NCBI GenBank assembly: GCA_017459965.1
Contig: JAFUBW010000009.1
Span: 1 to 42,535, forward strand
DNA: 42,535 nucleotides
Direction: 5' to 3'
DNA from: Bacilli bacterium
Lineage (GTDB): Bacteria; Bacillota_I; Bacilli_A; RF39; UBA660
The position numbers were made by a program, and so were the translations under genes. The notes under the pieces were generated by a model that was not told where the DNA came from, ran no database searches, and saw nothing but the letters and a program-made list of their open reading frames with translations. Below are positions 24,520 to 33,221 of this stretch, piece after piece (position 1 is the stretch's first letter; each line of letters opens with the position of its first letter).

Positions 24520-24663
24520 TTAATTATTTGCAAGTTTATTATTTTTTAATTTTAATGATTTATTATCATCATTCATTTTATCTAAAAGTGGTTTAACTGT
24601 TTCTTTTAATTCAGATAATTGTTCTATTTTTTTCTTATATTCATGTATTTCAATTGTCTCCAT
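24520..24663 (-). CDS. Small helical protein (47 aa)
   Basis: The peptide METIEIHEYKKKIEQLSELK continues with a charged helical stretch and ends KLANN. It has no hydrophobic segment and looks like a short coiled coil. A strong ribosome binding site GGAGGG lies 5 bases before the ATG, and TATAAT with a TTTACT -35 lies upstream, so it is likely real. Its transcript would run leftward into the terminator at 24388-24425 and be antisense to the end of the hydrophobic peptide gene. It could be an antitoxin partner or an unrelated convergent gene. I recognise no family. Confidence 0.6.
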   Translation of the reverse strand: METIEIHEYKKKIEQLSELKETVKPLLDKMNDDNKSLKLKNNKLANN

Positions 24664-24745
24664 ATATCCCTCCTACTTTATTTATTAAATTATAACATAT
24701 TTTAAATTTTAGTAAATATATAGTATAATACTTTTAGGTGAAATT

Positions 24746-25096
24746 ATGATTGAAAATGAAATAGTTATTAAAAAATCTAGGTTTATTACTAAATTATATA
24801 ATATAGATAATATTAATGAAGTTGAAAAAATATTAAATGAATTAAAAAAAGAATATAAAAAAGCAACTCATTTTTGTTTTGCATACTCTATTAATGGACA
24901 AGAGAAAGCTTATGATGATGGTGAACCTTCTCATACAGCGGGCCTTCCTATTTTAAATGTAATACATATGAAAAAATTAAATAATCTATTAATAGTTGTG
25001 ATTAGATATTTTGGAGGAGTTAAATTAGGTGCAGGTCCACTTACAAGAGCTTATTCAAAAAGTGCATCTGAAATAATAAAGAAGTTAGAAAACTAA
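24746..25096 (+). CDS. yigZ: YigZ/IMPACT family protein, N-terminal domain only
   Basis: A UPF0029/IMPACT domain of 116 residues with the hallmarks IKKSRF near the start, HFCFAYSING, DDGEPSHTAGLPIL and VVIRYFGGVKLGAGPLTRAYSKSA. Function in bacteria is uncertain; the fold may bind nucleic acid. Typical bacterial YigZ proteins are about 200 residues with a C-terminal DUF1949 domain; here the protein stops right after the IMPACT domain, at a clean stop inside a terminator hairpin. It is therefore a short form or lost the domain. It converges with smc. Confidence 0.88.
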   Translation: MIENEIVIKKSRFITKLYNIDNINEVEKILNELKKEYKKATHFCFAYSINGQEKAYDDGEPSHTAGLPILNVIHMKKLNNLLIVVIRYFGGVKLGAGPLTRAYSKSASEIIKKLEN

Positions 25097-25104
25097 CTTC
25101 TTTT
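25079..25104. terminator. Bidirectional terminator between yigZ and smc
   Basis: AAGAAGTTAG pairs with CTAACTTCTT over four A. It includes the last codons of yigZ and abuts the smc stop. Confidence 0.85.
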
Positions 25105-28045
25105 ATTTTAATTCTTCTAATTTAACACTTACAAGTTTTGATACACCTGATTCTTGCATTGTTATACCATATAGTATATCTGCATATTCCATTGTTTTTT
25201 TCTTATGTGTAATAAGAATAAATTGTGTATCTCCTCTATATTTAGTTAAATATTTACCAAAGTTATCTACATTTACTTCATCTAAAGCTGCTTCTACTTC
25301 ATCTAAAATACAGAATGGCACAGGTCTTACTTTTAATATAGCAAATAATAGAGATATTGCAGTAAGTGTTTTTTCTCCACCTGATAAAAGTGAAATATGT
25401 TGTAATTTTTTACCTGGTGGAAGAGCAACTATATCTATACCAGTTGTAAGAATATCTGATGAATCAGTTAATTTTAGTTCTGCATTACCTCCTCCAAATA
25501 ATGTCTTAAATGTTTCTGAGAATGCCTCTTTTATTTTATCAAATGTTTCTTTAAAATTAACTCTCATTACTTCATCCATTTCATTTATTATTTCAAGTAG
25601 CATATCTTCTGCTTTTTCTAAATCTTCTTTTTGTTTATTTAGAAAATTAAATCTTTCAGATACTCTTTCATATTCTTCAATAGATGACACATTAACATCA
25701 CCAAGAGATTTAATTTCTCTTTTTAATGTTGTTACTATACTTCTTGCTTCATCTTCAGGTATGTCAAGTATAAATTCTCCTTTTGCTTTTTCATATGTTA
25801 TAGAGTATTCTTCATTTAAAATATTAAGTAGATTATCTAATTTTACATCTAATCTATTTATTTTTATTTCATGTTCTTTAAGTTCATTTTGCATTTTAGA
25901 ATATTCACTATTTTCTTCTTTTAATAATACTTCGTTACTAGCAAGTTCATCTTTTTCTTTATCGATTTCTTTTAATATTTGTTTTATATCTATATTTAAT
26001 TTATCGCCTTTTTCTTTAGCATTATAATAATCATTTAATACTTTTTCTTCTTCATTACTAATTACATTATTTATTACATTTAAATTATTATTAAGTTCAA
26101 GTTCTAAATGATTTTTACTTAATATTAATTCTTCTAATGTATTTTTCTTTGATATTAATAACTCGCTATTAGTTTGTGTAGTTATTAAAGTACTCTTCTT
26201 TTCATATTCTATATTTGTATATTTTTCATCTATTTCATTAATTTTATTTTCAATTTCATTAATATTATTTTGTGTTACTTCGATTTGTTTTAATACATTT
26301 TCTAGTTCATATTTTTCATTTAATATGTTACTTTTCTTTATTGAACCACCTGAAATTGATCCTCCGATATTTACAACTTCTCCTGAAAGTGTTACTACTC
26401 TATATCTATTATTAATTTTTTTAGCAAGTATATTAGCATCATCTATATTATCAACCACTATAATATTACCAAGTAAATTAAGAATTATATTTTTATATTT
26501 CAAATCAAAATTAACAAGATTAGATGCTATATCGATAAATCCTTTTTCATTTTTAATTATATTATAAGAATCAATATCAATATTTCTTTCTTTCATAACA
26601 GATATTGGAAGAAAAGTTGCTCTACCTAGTTTATTATTTTTTAAATATTCAATTGCTTCTTTAGCACTTGTTTCATTATCACATATTATATGACTTACTG
26701 CGCTCATTAAAGCTATTTCAAGTGCATTAGAATATTTTTCTTCATATTCAATTACTTTTCCTACTACGTTATGTATTCCAGAAAGTTTAGGATTATTTAA
26801 AACATTTTTAACTGAATATGGAAGTGATGAATTATTTTCAATTGATTCCATTAATACATCTCTTTTATGTTTTAAAGTAGTAATATTATGAATATTATTA
26901 TTTAATTCTTGTATTAATTTTTCCTTTTCTTTTTCTAATTCTTTTAAATTATTTACAATAGTTTGTAATTTGTCTGATATATTTTTATTATTAATATTAT
27001 CATTTTCTAGTTCAATTTCAATAGTAGATATTTCATTATTTATACCAAGTAGTTTTTCTTTTAATAAAAGTATATTATCATGTACTTTAACATCATTTGA
27101 ATTATATTTACTTCTTTCAGATATTAGATTTTTTTCACCTTGAAGTCTTTCTATTTCACTAGTAGTTTTAACAAGTTCTTGTTGTTTATTATATAATTCA
27201 TTATTTAAATTATTTATATTATTTTTAATTTTTTCTATAATAGCTTGTTTTGATGAATTTTCTGATAAAGATTTAGCTATTTGATCAGTTAATGTTTCAA
27301 CTTTTTCTTTAGAAAATTTATAATCAAAATTATATTTTTCAATATCATTTACACAAAGAGCGATTTCAACATTTTGTAATTTATCTTTTTTATCTAAATA
27401 TATTTTAGCAACTTCACTTTGTTTTTTAAGAGGTTCAACAGTAGTTCTTAACTCTTCAATAATATCATTTACTCTAGTCATATTATCATGAGTTTTAGAT
27501 AGTTTTCTAAGAGCTTCATCTTTTCTTTTTTTATACTTAAGTACTCCTGCAGCTTCTTCAAATATAATTCTTCTATCTTCTGCTTTAGATGATAAAATAT
27601 TTGCAACATCACCTTGAGATATAATATTAAATGATTCTCTAGATGCACCTGTATCCATAAATAGATTAAGAATATCTTTTAATCTACATTTTTCACCATT
27701 TATATAATATTCATTCTCACCAGATTTATAAATAGTTCTTTTGATAGAAACTTCCTCATAATCTATATTCAAATATTTATCAGAATTATCAAATATTAAA
27801 GAAACTGATGCGTAATTAGCTGCTCTTCTAGATTTAGAACCAGAAAATATTACATCACTCATAGTACCTTCACCACGAAGTGATTTAACACTTTGTTCTC
27901 CAAGTACCCATCTTACAGCATCTACTACATTACTTTTTCCTGATCCATTAGGACCAACTATACCAGATATACCATTATTAAATTCTAATGTCATAGCATC
28001 TGCGAAAGATTTAAAATTATTTGCTCTTATTTCCTTTAAATACAT
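25103..28045 (-). CDS. smc: Chromosome partition protein Smc
   Basis: The ATPase head starts MYLKEIRANNFKSF with Walker A GPNGSGKS at 31-38, RSLRGE-like and IISQGDVANILSSKAEDRR segments. A long coiled coil leads to a hinge (about residues 415-580, with GKVIEYEEKYSNALEIAL and GGSISGGSIKKSN) and a return coil. The C-terminal head has LSGGEKTLTAISLLFAI and Walker B CILDEVEAALDE. At 980 residues it is about 200 shorter than B. subtilis Smc, so the coiled-coil arms are shorter, as in Mycoplasma. The kleisin partners ScpA and ScpB are not in the window. Confidence 0.97.
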   Translation of the reverse strand: MYLKEIRANNFKSFADAMTLEFNNGISGIVGPNGSGKSNVVDAVRWVLGEQSVKSLRGEGTMSDVIFSGSKSRRAANYASVSLIFDNSDKYLNIDYEEVSIKRTIYKSGENEYYINGEKCRLKDILNLFMDTGASRESFNIISQGDVANILSSKAEDRRIIFEEAAGVLKYKKRKDEALRKLSKTHDNMTRVNDIIEELRTTVEPLKKQSEVAKIYLDKKDKLQNVEIALCVNDIEKYNFDYKFSKEKVETLTDQIAKSLSENSSKQAIIEKIKNNINNLNNELYNKQQELVKTTSEIERLQGEKNLISERSKYNSNDVKVHDNILLLKEKLLGINNEISTIEIELENDNINNKNISDKLQTIVNNLKELEKEKEKLIQELNNNIHNITTLKHKRDVLMESIENNSSLPYSVKNVLNNPKLSGIHNVVGKVIEYEEKYSNALEIALMSAVSHIICDNETSAKEAIEYLKNNKLGRATFLPISVMKERNIDIDSYNIIKNEKGFIDIASNLVNFDLKYKNIILNLLGNIIVVDNIDDANILAKKINNRYRVVTLSGEVVNIGGSISGGSIKKSNILNEKYELENVLKQIEVTQNNINEIENKINEIDEKYTNIEYEKKSTLITTQTNSELLISKKNTLEELILSKNHLELELNNNLNVINNVISNEEEKVLNDYYNAKEKGDKLNIDIKQILKEIDKEKDELASNEVLLKEENSEYSKMQNELKEHEIKINRLDVKLDNLLNILNEEYSITYEKAKGEFILDIPEDEARSIVTTLKREIKSLGDVNVSSIEEYERVSERFNFLNKQKEDLEKAEDMLLEIINEMDEVMRVNFKETFDKIKEAFSETFKTLFGGGNAELKLTDSSDILTTGIDIVALPPGKKLQHISLLSGGEKTLTAISLLFAILKVRPVPFCILDEVEAALDEVNVDNFGKYLTKYRGDTQFILITHKKKTMEYADILYGITMQESGVSKLVSVKLEELK

Positions 28046-28100
28046 ACTATCTTACCTACTTTTCATACTAGTTAATTATACAACAATTATTTAAATAAGT

Positions 28101-28124
28101 AAATAAAAAAGAACCTATTGGTTC
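28101..28124 (-). terminator. Terminator after rpe
   Basis: A short GAACC / GGTTC hairpin with a 4-base loop, followed on the minus strand by six T. It overlaps the rpe stop. Confidence 0.65.
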
Positions 28125-28741
28125 AATATATTTATATTATCTTGGTAGTTATCAGAGCTAGTTATATAGCTACCTGATACTATTATATTTGCATAGTCTT
28201 TTACTTTGTTAATGGTTTTATTATTAATGCCACCATCTACTTCTATTAAATATTTATAATTTGGTTGCATCTTTTTTAATTGAATTAATTTTTTAGTAGT
28301 ATCTTCTATATAAGTTTGTCCTGATTTACCTGGTTTAACTCCCATTACAAGTACTATATCAATTTGATCTAAATATTGATATATTTCTGATACAAGTGTA
28401 TCTGGATTTATTGCAATCCCCACTTTTATATTATTTTTCTTTATTTTTTTAATATATTTATCTATTTTATCTACTGCTTCAAAGTGTATAGATATAATAT
28501 CAGGTTTTAATTTAATATATTCATCTAATATATTATCTAAATCTTCACTCATTAGATGTATATCTAGTTTTTTATTATTTAATTTATTTATTTCTTTTGC
28601 TTGATCTATTGAAAAAGAAGAATTTATAGTAAATGTTTTATCCATAATATCTAAATGTAAATAATCTACATTTGTTTTATTAATTTTATTAATTGTTTGT
28701 TCATAATTTTCTTTTTCATTTAATATTGATACTGATATCAT
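28115..28741 (-). CDS. rpe: Ribulose-phosphate 3-epimerase
   Basis: Interconverts ribulose-5-phosphate and xylulose-5-phosphate in the pentose phosphate pathway, feeding the transketolase encoded at 33222. The TIM-barrel landmarks are YLHLDIMD at the start, LDIHLMS, ISIHFEA, VLVMGVKPGKSGQ and the phosphate site IEVDGGINNKT with IVSGSYI. It is 208 residues, slightly short. It follows rsgA with 8 bases between, in the Firmicute order prpC-prkC-rsgA-rpe. Confidence 0.94.
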   Translation of the reverse strand: MISVSILNEKENYEQTINKINKTNVDYLHLDIMDKTFTINSSFSIDQAKEINKLNNKKLDIHLMSEDLDNILDEYIKLKPDIISIHFEAVDKIDKYIKKIKKNNIKVGIAINPDTLVSEIYQYLDQIDIVLVMGVKPGKSGQTYIEDTTKKLIQLKKMQPNYKYLIEVDGGINNKTINKVKDYANIIVSGSYITSSDNYQDNINILNQ

Positions 28742-28749
28742 ATTTACAC

Positions 28750-29577
28750 CTACTTTTCTTCTAAAAATTTTTTATAATTATCATATCTTTCTTTTAATAT
28801 TATATTTTCTTGTACTTTTGTTTTTATTTCACAAGTATCCTCATTTATATGCATACAATCTCTATATTTACATTTATCTTTATAATTATTGAATTCTATA
28901 AAATTATCTCTTATATCTTCTTTTGTCATATCTATAAATGAAAGTGATGAAAAACCTGGTGTATCTGCGATAAGTCCATTAAATAAATCATATAATTCAA
29001 TCGCCCTTGTAGTATGTTTTCCTCTTCCAAGAGCTTTTGATATCTCATTTGTTTTTAAATTCATATTACCTAGTCTATTAATTAAACTAGATTTACCTAC
29101 GCCTGTTTGACCTGTTAATATAGTGACTTTATCTTTAAATATTTTTTTTATTTCATCTATTTGATTATTAATAAATACTTGATAACCTATTCTTTTATAA
29201 TACTTAATTATATTATCAATATAATTAGTATCAGATAATAAATCATATTTAGTTATTACTATTATTGGTTTAATATTATTATATTCTATTATATTAAGCA
29301 TTTTATCGAGTAAGTTAGATGAAAAGTCAGGATTTAAACAACTTGTGACTATTATTGCTTGATCTATATTAGCAACAGGTGGTCTTATAAGTTCATTTTT
29401 TCTTGGTAATACTTTATCTATTACTTTTTTATTTATATCAATTTCTACATTATCACCTACTAAAGGTGTAATATTTTTATTTCTAAATACACCTCTAGCT
29501 TTTACAGTAATAATTTCATTATTATCAAGTTTTATTGTATAGTCATTACTTATTATTTTGATTATTTTTCCTATCAT
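28750..29577 (-). CDS. rsgA: Ribosome small subunit-dependent GTPase A
   Basis: A circularly permuted GTPase that helps mature the 30S subunit. An N-terminal OB domain (about 1-65) precedes the GTPase motifs in permuted order: VITKYD (G4), then LTGQTGVGKSSLIN (G1) and ADTPGFSS (G3). A C-terminal zinc site has CKYRDCMH and a later Cys. Its length of 275 residues is normal. The ATG shares one base with the prkC stop codon, so translation is probably coupled. Confidence 0.96.
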   Translation of the reverse strand: MIGKIIKIISNDYTIKLDNNEIITVKARGVFRNKNITPLVGDNVEIDINKKVIDKVLPRKNELIRPPVANIDQAIIVTSCLNPDFSSNLLDKMLNIIEYNNIKPIIVITKYDLLSDTNYIDNIIKYYKRIGYQVFINNQIDEIKKIFKDKVTILTGQTGVGKSSLINRLGNMNLKTNEISKALGRGKHTTRAIELYDLFNGLIADTPGFSSLSFIDMTKEDIRDNFIEFNNYKDKCKYRDCMHINEDTCEIKTKVQENIILKERYDNYKKFLEEK

Positions 29578-31355
29578 TAATTTGTTTCTCCACTAGTATT
29601 TGTATTATCATTATTATTTGTACTTTCATTTTGATATGGAACCATTTCTTCTTGTTCTTTTGCGAATGATTTTTTTGCGATTGTTATTGTTAATGTAGAT
29701 CTTTCAGCGATTTCTGAACCAACTGCTCTTGATTGAGCTGTTATAGTTCCTGGTTTAACACTATCATCTTCTCTTTCTTCGGTTATTAAAGTAATACCAT
29801 ATTCTTCACAGAATTTTTTTACTTCATCTAAAGTATAGTTTTCTTTAACAAAATCTGGATATTCTTTTAATATTTTAGGTAAATATAATGTAATTGTTTC
29901 TCCTCTTACTAAAACTGTTCCTTTTTCTACTGATTGAGATATTATTAAATCTTCTTTACCTTTATATTTTGATTTATCATCTACTACTTTGTAATCTATT
30001 GATACTTGAAGACCTTTTACTTCAAGTTCTGCTTGTACTTTATTATAATTTTTACCTGTATAATCTTCTATTTTTATTTTTTCAGATCCTAATGATTTAT
30101 ATAATGTTATTGTCGCACCTTTTTTTACTGTTTCATTTGCTTTTGGTTTTGTTTTAGATACTTTTCCTTTTTTTACTTCATCTGTATAATCTTTTTTAAT
30201 ATCACTTGAAACTACTAATCCTTTTTTCTCTAGTGCTTTAGTAGCTTCTGAAGTAGATAATCCTGATACATCAGGTACTCTTACATCAGGTGTTCTAAAA
30301 ATAGTAGTAATTATTAATATTAATAATGCTATTCCTATAATTGCTGAACATATTATTATTAACCATTTTGTTAATTTACTATTTTTCTTACTTAAGTCAT
30401 CATCAGTTACTTCTTTAACTTTTATTTCTTCTTCATTTTCTTTTATTTCATCTTGAAGATTATCTAGTACTTTTGTTTCATCTAAATCATCTTCTGGATA
30501 TTTAAATTTAATTTTTTCTTCATTTTCTCTATCTTTTGATAATGCACTTTTTAAATCTTCATTTAATTCTTTTACATTGTTATATCTATTTTTTGGATTT
30601 TTAGCAGTACATTTAAGTATTATGTTTTCTACTGATTGAGGTACTTTATTATTTACTTTTTTAATTGATGGCATTGGATCTTTTATATGTTTAAGTGCTA
30701 TTTCAACAGCTGTTTCACCTCTAAATGGCATTGTCCCAGCAAGCATTTCATAAAAAAGTATACCAAGTGAATATATATCACTTTTTATAGTAGAACCTTT
30801 TCCTGCGGCTTGTTCTGGTGGTAAATAGTGTACTGATCCCATAACTGAATTAGTTTGAGTAAGATCAGCTGCATTTATAGCCATTGCTATACCAAAGTCT
30901 GTTATTTTTACAAGTCCATCTTCTAATATCATTATATTTTGTGGTTTTATATCCCTATGTATTATATATGAATCATGTGCAGTTGCAAGACCATCTGTTA
31001 ATTGAAGCATAATATCTATTGCTTCTGATACTTGAAGATGTCCTCTTTTTTTAATTAATTGTTTTAAAGTTTTTCCATCTATATATTCCATAACTATATA
31101 GAAATTACCATTATCTTCACCAACATCATACATTTCAACAATATTAGGATGATTAAGTGAAGATGCACTTAAAGCTTCTCTTTGAAATCTTCTAACAAAT
31201 TTTTCATCATCTGCAAGATCTCCCCTTAAAACTTTAACAGCTACATTTCTTTCTAGTATTGTGTCATATGCTAAATAAACATTAGCCATTCCACCTTCGC
31301 CAATTAATTTAATTATTTCATATCTATCATTAATTTTATCACCTTTTGTAAACAT
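29577..31355 (-). CDS. prkC: Serine/threonine protein kinase PrkC with PASTA repeats
   Basis: A transmembrane kinase that senses muropeptides or lipid II. The kinase domain is at residues 1-270 with IGEGGMANVYLAYD, VAVKVL, HRDIKPQN near 134 and DFGIAM. A charged juxtamembrane stretch follows, then a membrane helix around 338. Three PASTA repeats fill about 365-565 (for example PDVSGLSTSEATKALEKKG), followed by a Ser/Thr/Asn-rich tail. In sporulating Bacilli PrkC also responds to peptidoglycan fragments during germination, which fits gpr in this window. The ATG overlaps the prpC stop by one base. Confidence 0.96.
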   Translation of the reverse strand: MFTKGDKINDRYEIIKLIGEGGMANVYLAYDTILERNVAVKVLRGDLADDEKFVRRFQREALSASSLNHPNIVEMYDVGEDNGNFYIVMEYIDGKTLKQLIKKRGHLQVSEAIDIMLQLTDGLATAHDSYIIHRDIKPQNIMILEDGLVKITDFGIAMAINAADLTQTNSVMGSVHYLPPEQAAGKGSTIKSDIYSLGILFYEMLAGTMPFRGETAVEIALKHIKDPMPSIKKVNNKVPQSVENIILKCTAKNPKNRYNNVKELNEDLKSALSKDRENEEKIKFKYPEDDLDETKVLDNLQDEIKENEEEIKVKEVTDDDLSKKNSKLTKWLIIICSAIIGIALLILIITTIFRTPDVRVPDVSGLSTSEATKALEKKGLVVSSDIKKDYTDEVKKGKVSKTKPKANETVKKGATITLYKSLGSEKIKIEDYTGKNYNKVQAELEVKGLQVSIDYKVVDDKSKYKGKEDLIISQSVEKGTVLVRGETITLYLPKILKEYPDFVKENYTLDEVKKFCEEYGITLITEEREDDSVKPGTITAQSRAVGSEIAERSTLTITIAKKSFAKEQEEMVPYQNESTNNNDNTNTSGETN

Positions 31356-32098
31356 TACTCATTTGCCTCCTCATCAGTCATTAGACAAGCAATTGAGATG
31401 TTATCTGTTCCACCTCTTATATTACTTTTTCTAATTAATTTAGTTACCTTCTCTTCTAAAGTTCCATCACCTGCTAAAACTCTTTCTATTTGAGTGTTAT
31501 TAAGCATTGTAGTAAGTCCATCTGAACACAAAAGTATTCCATCTATATCTGTATCTACATCAAATATATCTACTTCTGCTGGATTATTAGCTCCAAGTGC
31601 TCTCATAAGTATATTTTTTCTTGGATGATGTTCTGCTTCTTCAGGTGTAAGTTCTCCTGATTCTACAAGCAAATTAACTAATGTATGTGGTTTAGTTACT
31701 CTATATAATTTATCTTTTTTAAATACATATCCTGATGAATCTCCTACATTTGCAAATAAAAGATAATCTTTTGTAAAGAGTGCTGCTACAAATGTAGTTC
31801 CCATACCTTTACTTTCTTCATATATAGCAGTATAGTCAAATATTGATTTATTAATAGCAGCAACTTCTTCTCTAATCCAATTAATTGCTGTTTGTTTATC
31901 ACCTAATGTTTCTAAATTTTCAAATTTACTTGTTATGTGGTTAACTGCCATAGAAGAAGCTACTTCACCGGCTTTATGACCACCCATACCATCTGCTACT
32001 ACAAGTAAGTATTCTTTATTTGCATTTTCTAAGATAGTTACACTATCTTCATTATGATCTCTTACTTTTCCTGTATCTGTTAAGAAAAATGTTTTCAT
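31355..32098 (-). CDS. prpC: PP2C-type protein phosphatase
   Basis: Reverses PrkC phosphorylation. The PPM metal-binding motifs are present: DHNEDS near the start, ADGMGGHKAGEVAS, GMGTTFVAALF, NVGDSSGYVF, LLCSDGL and GGTDNIS at the end. The length of 247 residues is normal. It forms an overlapping pair with prkC and starts right after rlmN ends. Confidence 0.96.
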   Translation of the reverse strand: MKTFFLTDTGKVRDHNEDSVTILENANKEYLLVVADGMGGHKAGEVASSMAVNHITSKFENLETLGDKQTAINWIREEVAAINKSIFDYTAIYEESKGMGTTFVAALFTKDYLLFANVGDSSGYVFKKDKLYRVTKPHTLVNLLVESGELTPEEAEHHPRKNILMRALGANNPAEVDIFDVDTDIDGILLCSDGLTTMLNNTQIERVLAGDGTLEEKVTKLIRKSNIRGGTDNISIACLMTDEEANE

Positions 32099-33124
32099 TT
32101 AATTCACCTTCCTATTTTCACTTCTAAGTTGTCCACATGCAGCGGATACTTTAGAACCAAATTCCATTCTTATTGTTACATTTATATTATTCTTCTTTAG
32201 TATATCATAAAATTTATCTATTTTTTCTTTTTTACTTCTTTTAAATCCTATATTATTTGTTTCATTATATGGAATTAAATTAACATATGCATTCATTCCT
32301 TTTATTAAGTTAGATAATTCTTTTGCACATTCTTCACTATCGTTAACACCATCTAACATTATATATTCAAATGTTAGTTTTCTATTTGTCTCTCTTATAT
32401 AATCTTTACATGCTTTTATTATATCTTCTATATTATATGCTTTATTTACTTTCATTATTTTATTTCTAATTTCATTATTTGGTGCATGCAGACTAATAGC
32501 AAGGTTAACTTGCGATTCATCTTTAGCAAATTCATATATTTTAGGTACTATTCCTGATGTTGAAACTGTTATATGTCTTGCTCCTATTGCAAGTGAATAT
32601 GGATCATTAATTATATTAATAAAATCAATAACATTTTCATAATTATCAAAAGGTTCTCCAATACCCATTATTACAACATGAGATATTCTTTCATTTATAT
32701 CATTTTGTGCCTCTAATACTTGAAGAAGCATTTCATCTACTGTTAGATTTCTTATTTTTTTAAGTCTTCCACTTTCACAAAATGCACATCCCATATTACA
32801 ACCTATCTGGCTTGATATACATATACTTATTCCATAGTCATGATACATAACAACTGATTCTATCCTATTACCATCAGAAAGTTCAAATAAATATTTTTTA
32901 ACATCTTTATCTTCTTGTTTAGTAATTATTTTTAAACTATTAAAATCAAAATCTTCTTTTAGTTTATTAATAGAATCTTTATTTACATTTGTTATTTCAT
33001 CAAATGAAGTTATATTTTTTCTATATAACCATTCAAATATTTGAGTCGCTCTAAATTTTTTATCATTATTTGAAATAAAGTAATCTTCTAATTTTTTTCT
33101 TGTTATACTATAAATACTTTTCAT
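32099..33124 (-). CDS. rlmN: 23S rRNA/tRNA adenine C2-methyltransferase RlmN
   Basis: A radical SAM methyltransferase acting on A2503 of 23S rRNA and A37 of some tRNAs. The cluster motif is Cys109, Cys113 and Cys116 in GCNMGCAFCESG; the catalytic C-terminal Cys is about residue 330 in SAACGQL. IGEPFDN and HAPNNEIRNKIMK further match the family. It is 341 residues and lies immediately before prpC, an arrangement common in Firmicutes. Confidence 0.95.
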   Translation of the reverse strand: MKSIYSITRKKLEDYFISNNDKKFRATQIFEWLYRKNITSFDEITNVNKDSINKLKEDFDFNSLKIITKQEDKDVKKYLFELSDGNRIESVVMYHDYGISICISSQIGCNMGCAFCESGRLKKIRNLTVDEMLLQVLEAQNDINERISHVVIMGIGEPFDNYENVIDFINIINDPYSLAIGARHITVSTSGIVPKIYEFAKDESQVNLAISLHAPNNEIRNKIMKVNKAYNIEDIIKACKDYIRETNRKLTFEYIMLDGVNDSEECAKELSNLIKGMNAYVNLIPYNETNNIGFKRSKKEKIDKFYDILKKNNINVTIRMEFGSKVSAACGQLRSENRKVN

Positions 33125-33163
33125 ATAACCTCCAGATAAATAAATTATATCATAATTACTAGT

Positions 33164-33207
33164 AAAAAAATGAAAAACTAGTGCTTTACACTATATTTTT
33201 CATTTTT
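33164..33207 (-). terminator. Terminator after tkt
   Basis: A long hairpin with AAAAATGAAAAA and TTTTTCATTTTT as outer arms and TAGTG/CACTA as inner arms, followed on the minus strand by a T run. It separates tkt from rlmN. Confidence 0.75.
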
Positions 33208-33221
33208 GGTTTACATTTTCT

